Assembly (NCBI GenBank): GCA_025201345.1
Contig: JAIXMG010000008.1
Coordinates: 124,001 to 188,000 of the forward strand
Reading direction: 5' to 3'
Length of the DNA: 64,000 nt
Source of the DNA: Thamnidium elegans
Lineage: Eukaryota > Mucoromycota > Mucoromycetes > Mucorales > Mucoraceae
Shown: positions 60,201 to 64,000 of the stretch, in pieces
Layout: every line of letters starts with the position of its first letter
Numbering within the stretch: the first letter of the stretch is position 1
Translations under genes and position numbers: made by a program
Notes under the pieces: model-generated
What the model saw: only the letters and a program-made list of their open reading frames with translations
Database searches by the model: none
What the model was told of the DNA's origin: nothing

Positions 60201-60887
60201 ATTTGAACCATTGTTTAAGAGGTATTTTTTTTTTTTATATACAGCGTGATTTTACCTTTTTTTTTTTCTATACTAATCACCATAATGTAGTGTGCCTGAA
60301 TGGAATGGTGTAACACAAACTATGCCAATGGAATTACAGTGTAAAGAAGCTTTACTTTCTCGCGATGTGTACATGTATTTCGGACACAGTGCAGGCCAAT
60401 CGTTTATGCGTGGTACAACCGTAAGGCAGTTACCCAAATGTGCGGTGTCTCTGTTAATGGGATGTAGTAGTGGATTGTTAGAATCCAATGGAGAATTTGA
60501 ACCGTATGGATATGTATTAAATTACTTGTTGGCGGGAAGGTAAAAGGAAAAAAAAAGAAAAAAAAATAGTGCATTAATTAATTTTATGCGTGTATTAGCC
60601 CTGCTGTTGTAGCTAATTTATGGGATGTAACAGATAGAAGTATTGATAAACTAACAAAACACATGTTGTATTCGTGGGGTATGTTGAAAAAGAATGGGAC
60701 TGCGGTTAAACCAAAATCTCTGGTTCAAGCAGTTACAGAATCAAGACCTCAGGGTAAACTTTCGTATTTAATTGGTAAAGTATTATTTAAGTGATTATTA
60801 TATTTTATACACACTAAAAAAAAATGTATATTCTATGTAGGTGCTGCAACTGTAGTATATGGTATACCTGTTTATATTGATCAATAA
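54204..60887 (+). CDS. ESP1: Separase (cohesin-cleaving cysteine protease)
   Basis: Large CD-clan protease that cleaves the cohesin kleisin at anaphase onset, held by securin until APC/C acts. Nine exons: 54204-54605, 54655-55008, 55086-55665, 55735-56845, 56914-59779, 59851-60221, 60291-60539, 60599-60774 and 60841-60887, total 2,051 residues. The long N-terminal two thirds are helical, TPR/ARM-like, as in the family. The catalytic domain is at the C-terminus: DHVILILDKHLQMFPLESTP, LPCLSFLRDRI, then YMYFGHSAGQSFMRG (catalytic His1927), AVSLLMGCSSGLLESNGEFE (catalytic Cys1953), PYGYVLNYLLAG, VVANLWDVTDRSIDKLTKHM and the end AATVVYGIPVYI. The C-terminal splice choice at 60774 restores the family ending GAATVVYGIPVY; reading through would stop sooner. 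Complete and with intact dyad. Converges with the TFG-like gene, 75 bases apart. Confidence 0.95.
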
Positions 60888-60962
60888 AGAAAGTACATGT
60901 ATATATATATATATATTTACATATCATGTACACAGGAATTTTTTATTTTATTTTATTTTATT

Positions 60963-62350
60963 TTACCAGCGTGTAGGAGGGTTATAAGGTTGGGGAGGCA
61001 ATTGAGGTGTTTGGTTCATAGAAGAAGGAGGCAGGGGTACATAGTAGCCTTGTCTGGGTGGTACCGGTTGTTGTTGTTGTTGCTGCTGCTGCTGCTGATG
61101 TAATCTTGGATCGTTAGCAGTATTATTTGGAGGAGGAGGAGGAGGAGGAGGGTAATTAGGAGATCCGTATTGTGCTTGATGTTGGACTGAAGGAGGATAA
61201 GGGGATGATTGGGATGAGTGTTGTAAAGAAACGGGTCTTTGGTGTTGTTGTGGATGCTGCTGGGATGTTGGGGCGGGCGGAATACCAGTGGAAGGGGGCG
61301 TTTGGATATAGTGTTGTTGTTGCTGTTGTTGTTGTTGTTGCTGAGTAGGTTGCTGAGTAGGTTGCTGAGCAGACTGCTGTTGAACCTGCTGCTGCTGTTG
61401 TACAGCAGATTGGTTTGTTTGGGGCTGAGACTGAGACTGAGAAGGAGGAGGATAGTAAGGAATATTTTTTAATGGAAGCTTTGGTGATACAGTTGTCAAT
61501 TCTTTTACAGGACTATTATTTTCAATCTTTTTTGTTGTATGATCATTCGATAAAAATTGAGCTAAAACATAAAAAAAAAAATCAGTATATTACTATGGAA
61601 ACCGCGAAAGAAAGTTTTTATACCTAATTCAGCAGAAGTAAGTTTACGCGTAGGTTTACTTGATTCTTGCTTGTTGGTATCAATAATTTGTTTTTCTTGT
61701 TTTGTGTCCTCGATTATTTTAAGTGATTTTATTAAATCGCTGATTTGGTCACGCAGAAGAGTTAAAGTAGTTTGGATTTGATCAACAGATTGTGATGATG
61801 CAGTGACAGGTGGTGATGGTGTATTGTCATAAACAGTGATTTTCAATAAATTGCTAATAGAAGCAGCGTGTGTAATATCATTATCATCTACAAAGTACGT
61901 ATTAGTATTATTTCTTTCGCTTTGTTTACAATTTTTTTTTTTACCTAATAAACTAATCATATCACCCTCTTTTTTCGATAAAAAGTTAAAAAAAAATCAT
62001 GCATGTTCTTTTTTTTATTTGGTGCTTACCATTATCCATGTACTTTAGTACGATATTCTCGGGATTGGTTATGTGAGACTTGAAGACGCGATACATCATA
62101 AGACATAACCTTTTAACAACAAAAAATAGAGTTGGTATTTTTACAGTAAAGATGAAATATATATAACTTACTCATCATAAGTGGGTGCTTGGTTAATTGG
62201 AATACGACGAATCTCATTACCAAGACGACCTGAATAAAAAAAAAAAATGAGGTAAGCTTTCTTGTTTATTTGTTTTATTATGTAAAAACACTTACACTTG
62301 ATAATAATGTCTCCTGTTACAATTTTACGAAGATTTGTATAATCAGTCAT
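60963..62350 (-). CDS. TFG-like PB1-domain, Gln/Pro-rich protein
   Basis: Homologue of animal TFG, which assembles at ER exit sites and clusters COPII carriers. Exons (minus): 62350-62296, 62229-62172, 62109-62030, 61968-61945, 61887-61624 and 61561-60963, total 359 residues. PB1 domain (about 15-95): DIIIKCRLGNEIRRIPINQA, PTYDELCLMMYRVF, IVLKYMDNEGDMISLL and DDNDITHAASISNLLKITVY, matching the TFG pattern KAQLGEDIRRIPIHNE ... DLITIFDSSDLSFAI. A short coiled coil follows (VDQIQTTLTLLRDQISDLIK). The rest is a disordered Pro/Gln/Tyr-rich tail with Gln runs and poly-Pro, again as in TFG. Exon 4 is only 24 bases and was placed from the phase of its neighbours. Function by homology; no experimental link. 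Confidence 0.85.
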
Positions 62351-64000
62351 GCTTGCTTAAAAAGAAGAAACAAAGAGGGAAAAAAAAAAGAAAGATTAAA
62401 ACTTGATTATTTAAAAGTCAGAATAAAAAAAACAATGAAACCAGTTTAACGGTGAGATCTGAAACAACTTCGTAACAGTTAATTTTTTACTTGCGTCCCT
62501 TTTGCTGTTCTGGAGAAGAGTAGCATGCTATTTATCCATGCCTTTTCGCTGTGGTTAATACATAATTCTCGTTGTATACGTAGAATGATTGTTACTTCTC
62601 TATCAAGAACGAATTCAATTCATATCTTCCAGCTTGAGCTGTATGTTAAGATCAATTCTTAATTTTCATTAACCACCAGTAAGTACTTTTTTTTATATGG
62701 TCTTTGTTTTGTTTTATGCTCATACAAAAGAATGATGTTCTTTTTAAAGCAACTGCCGTACAGAAGAACACTCGTTGTCAAAAACGCTCCACCTACTGTT
62801 ATATCGTATAGTTTATTAAGGGGATGTCAATATTCTGTTATTTTTATTGGCCAACTTATTATTTTGCATAAATACCATCTTCCCGCGGATTTGAAATATA
62901 CTATCTATCGTAAGTTTTCTTTTTTGAAATTTAGCATCTTGCTAATTAAACTATAATTTGATAGTTTTTTGTCGAAAGTCGACGTTGTAGAATATATTCC
63001 CATTACATTATAGAACCTGTAGTTTTCTTGTTCAATTAAGAGTTTACGTATTTAATCAATCATATAGTAATTAGAGTCCAGGCACTTGTAGTAATAAAGA
63101 TATTCAGTACATATTTCCAGAGTCTATCATAACTATTTTCAGATTCATCATTAAAATTACTGTATTCAACATGGTATAGCTTGTATAACTACTTAGTATA
63201 ACTCACTTGCCGTTGGTGTGGGTATGGGGAAAAGAGGAGGAAGAGGAAGGCCGAGTATTAGCTTTTTGTACAGAACCTGCAAATAAAGTTTCATTGCCGT
63301 AAATGTCGTTGTTGTTATAATGTACAGTAGAAGCTGAGCTTTTGTGCTTTCGTTTTCCCTATAACAACTTGAGAGTGAGTATCGTAATATTCACAAACTT
63401 GAAGCAATTCCAGAACTAACCTTATTTTTTTTTTAATGTGTGATATCAAATTCAATACCTCTTGTATGATATTTGGATGCTTAAGTACTTTCAAATTGTT
63501 GTGATAACTGTGATTTGTGCTCTCGAATTTAGAGAAGGAGGGAATGTGTCTCAGACCATGAGTAGTAATTTGTGCTACTCCAGTGTGATAGCGGATGTTC
63601 TTTATCTGATACTTTCACTTATGTTCTGGGGCTTTATACTGTAGGTATACATATATATTATGTTGTAGATAAGGAATTCATTAGGTGCACGTTTTATTTA
63701 TACACTCAAAAAAGAGAGTGTGGCATATTACTTTTTACTTGCAATTCTTTTCGCCCTTTTTTGGCGTTTTATACGGAGTTTAAACAAGCCTTTGAAAATG
63801 AAAATCAAAAGACAAACACTGTATTTCCTCGTCATTACACTGCAGTAAAGCGCTTGTCATATTGCATCAAATTATTACATACATATATAGAAAGAAACAT
63901 GCTTTTTATTTTACGATAAAATGCGATACACAAAAAAAAGCACATCAAAAGTTATACTAGTATAATCCTCGATTTTACTAGGATTACAAAAGTGAACGAT
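62351..64000. other. Right end, no firm gene
   Basis: Short plus-strand frame 62732-62910 (QLPYRRTLVVKNAPPTVISY, followed by LLRGCQYSVIFIGQ and a gtaagt donor) might be an exon but has no partner. On the minus strand an open stretch without ATG at about 63618-63424 reads TGVAQITTHGLRHIPSFSK, later NNLKVLKHPNIIQEVLNLIS. It is followed after an apparent intron by a second piece (about 63359-63211, ETLFAGSVQKANTRPSSSSS, donor gtgagt). These could be exons of one partial gene that I cannot identify. Confidence 0.35.

Noticed and set aside
1..64000. CRISPR arrays, bacterial operons, rRNA or tRNA genes
   Set aside because: No regularly spaced repeats of CRISPR type, no rRNA-like conserved stretches, and no convincing cloverleaf; gene structure is eukaryotic.

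Overview
The window is nuclear DNA of a filamentous fungus, most likely of the order Mucorales (Mucoromycota). The evidence is an AT-rich base composition, many short (about 45-90 bp) GT-AG introns inside otherwise canonical eukaryotic genes, two adjacent genes of the CotH surface-protein family that is expanded in Mucorales, and Fanzor/TnpB-like and KDZ-like transposon remnants. The genus cannot be fixed from the sequence alone. Exon coordinates were worked out by hand from splice sites and reading frames; all lengths below are for those models.

Layout. 0.6-1.9 kb: CSN5, the JAMM deneddylase of the COP9 signalosome (complete, 5 exons). 2.5-14 kb: a transposon graveyard holding a truncated USP25/28-like deubiquitinase, a 1.47-kb AGCGCT-rich inverted-repeat element, an incomplete three-exon gene, a Fanzor-like pseudogene, a KDZ transposase fragment, a decayed LINE on the minus strand and a MITE-like inverted repeat. 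14-22.7 kb: a complete P5-type ATPase, an Lcl3-type nuclease and a glutamine-rich GLTSCR1-domain protein. 22.8-29.8 kb: two CotH genes on the minus strand. 30-39.9 kb: a second decayed region with two Tc1/mariner elements, one lying inside a broken alanine-rich gene, and one small Ser/Gly-rich GPI-type protein. 39.9-43 kb: a DMT-family transporter and mitochondrial seryl-tRNA synthetase. 43-47.9 kb: third gene-poor stretch with a 79-residue conserved-looking protein, an F-box fragment and a second Fanzor/TnpB C-terminal fragment. 48-62.4 kb: a gene-dense core block with an LRR protein, a MOT1-type molybdate transporter, COG6, separase and a TFG-like PB1 protein. 62.4-64 kb: no firm gene.

The core genes are packed head-to-head or tail-to-tail. 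COG6 and separase diverge from 176 bp, and LCL3 and the GLTSCR1 gene from about 380 bp. Separase and TFG converge over 75 bp, MOT1 and COG6 over about 180 bp, and DMT and SerRS over about 130 bp. No operon-like logic applies. Two of the core genes belong to the early secretory system (TFG-like protein at ER exit, COG6 at the Golgi), while CSN5 and separase act in regulated proteolysis and the cell cycle. The other side of the window is alternating islands of dead mobile DNA. The best candidates for a second look are the two Fanzor-like relics, the P5 ATPase with a cysteine-rich luminal head and a changed TM4 motif, and the AGCGCT inverted-repeat element.
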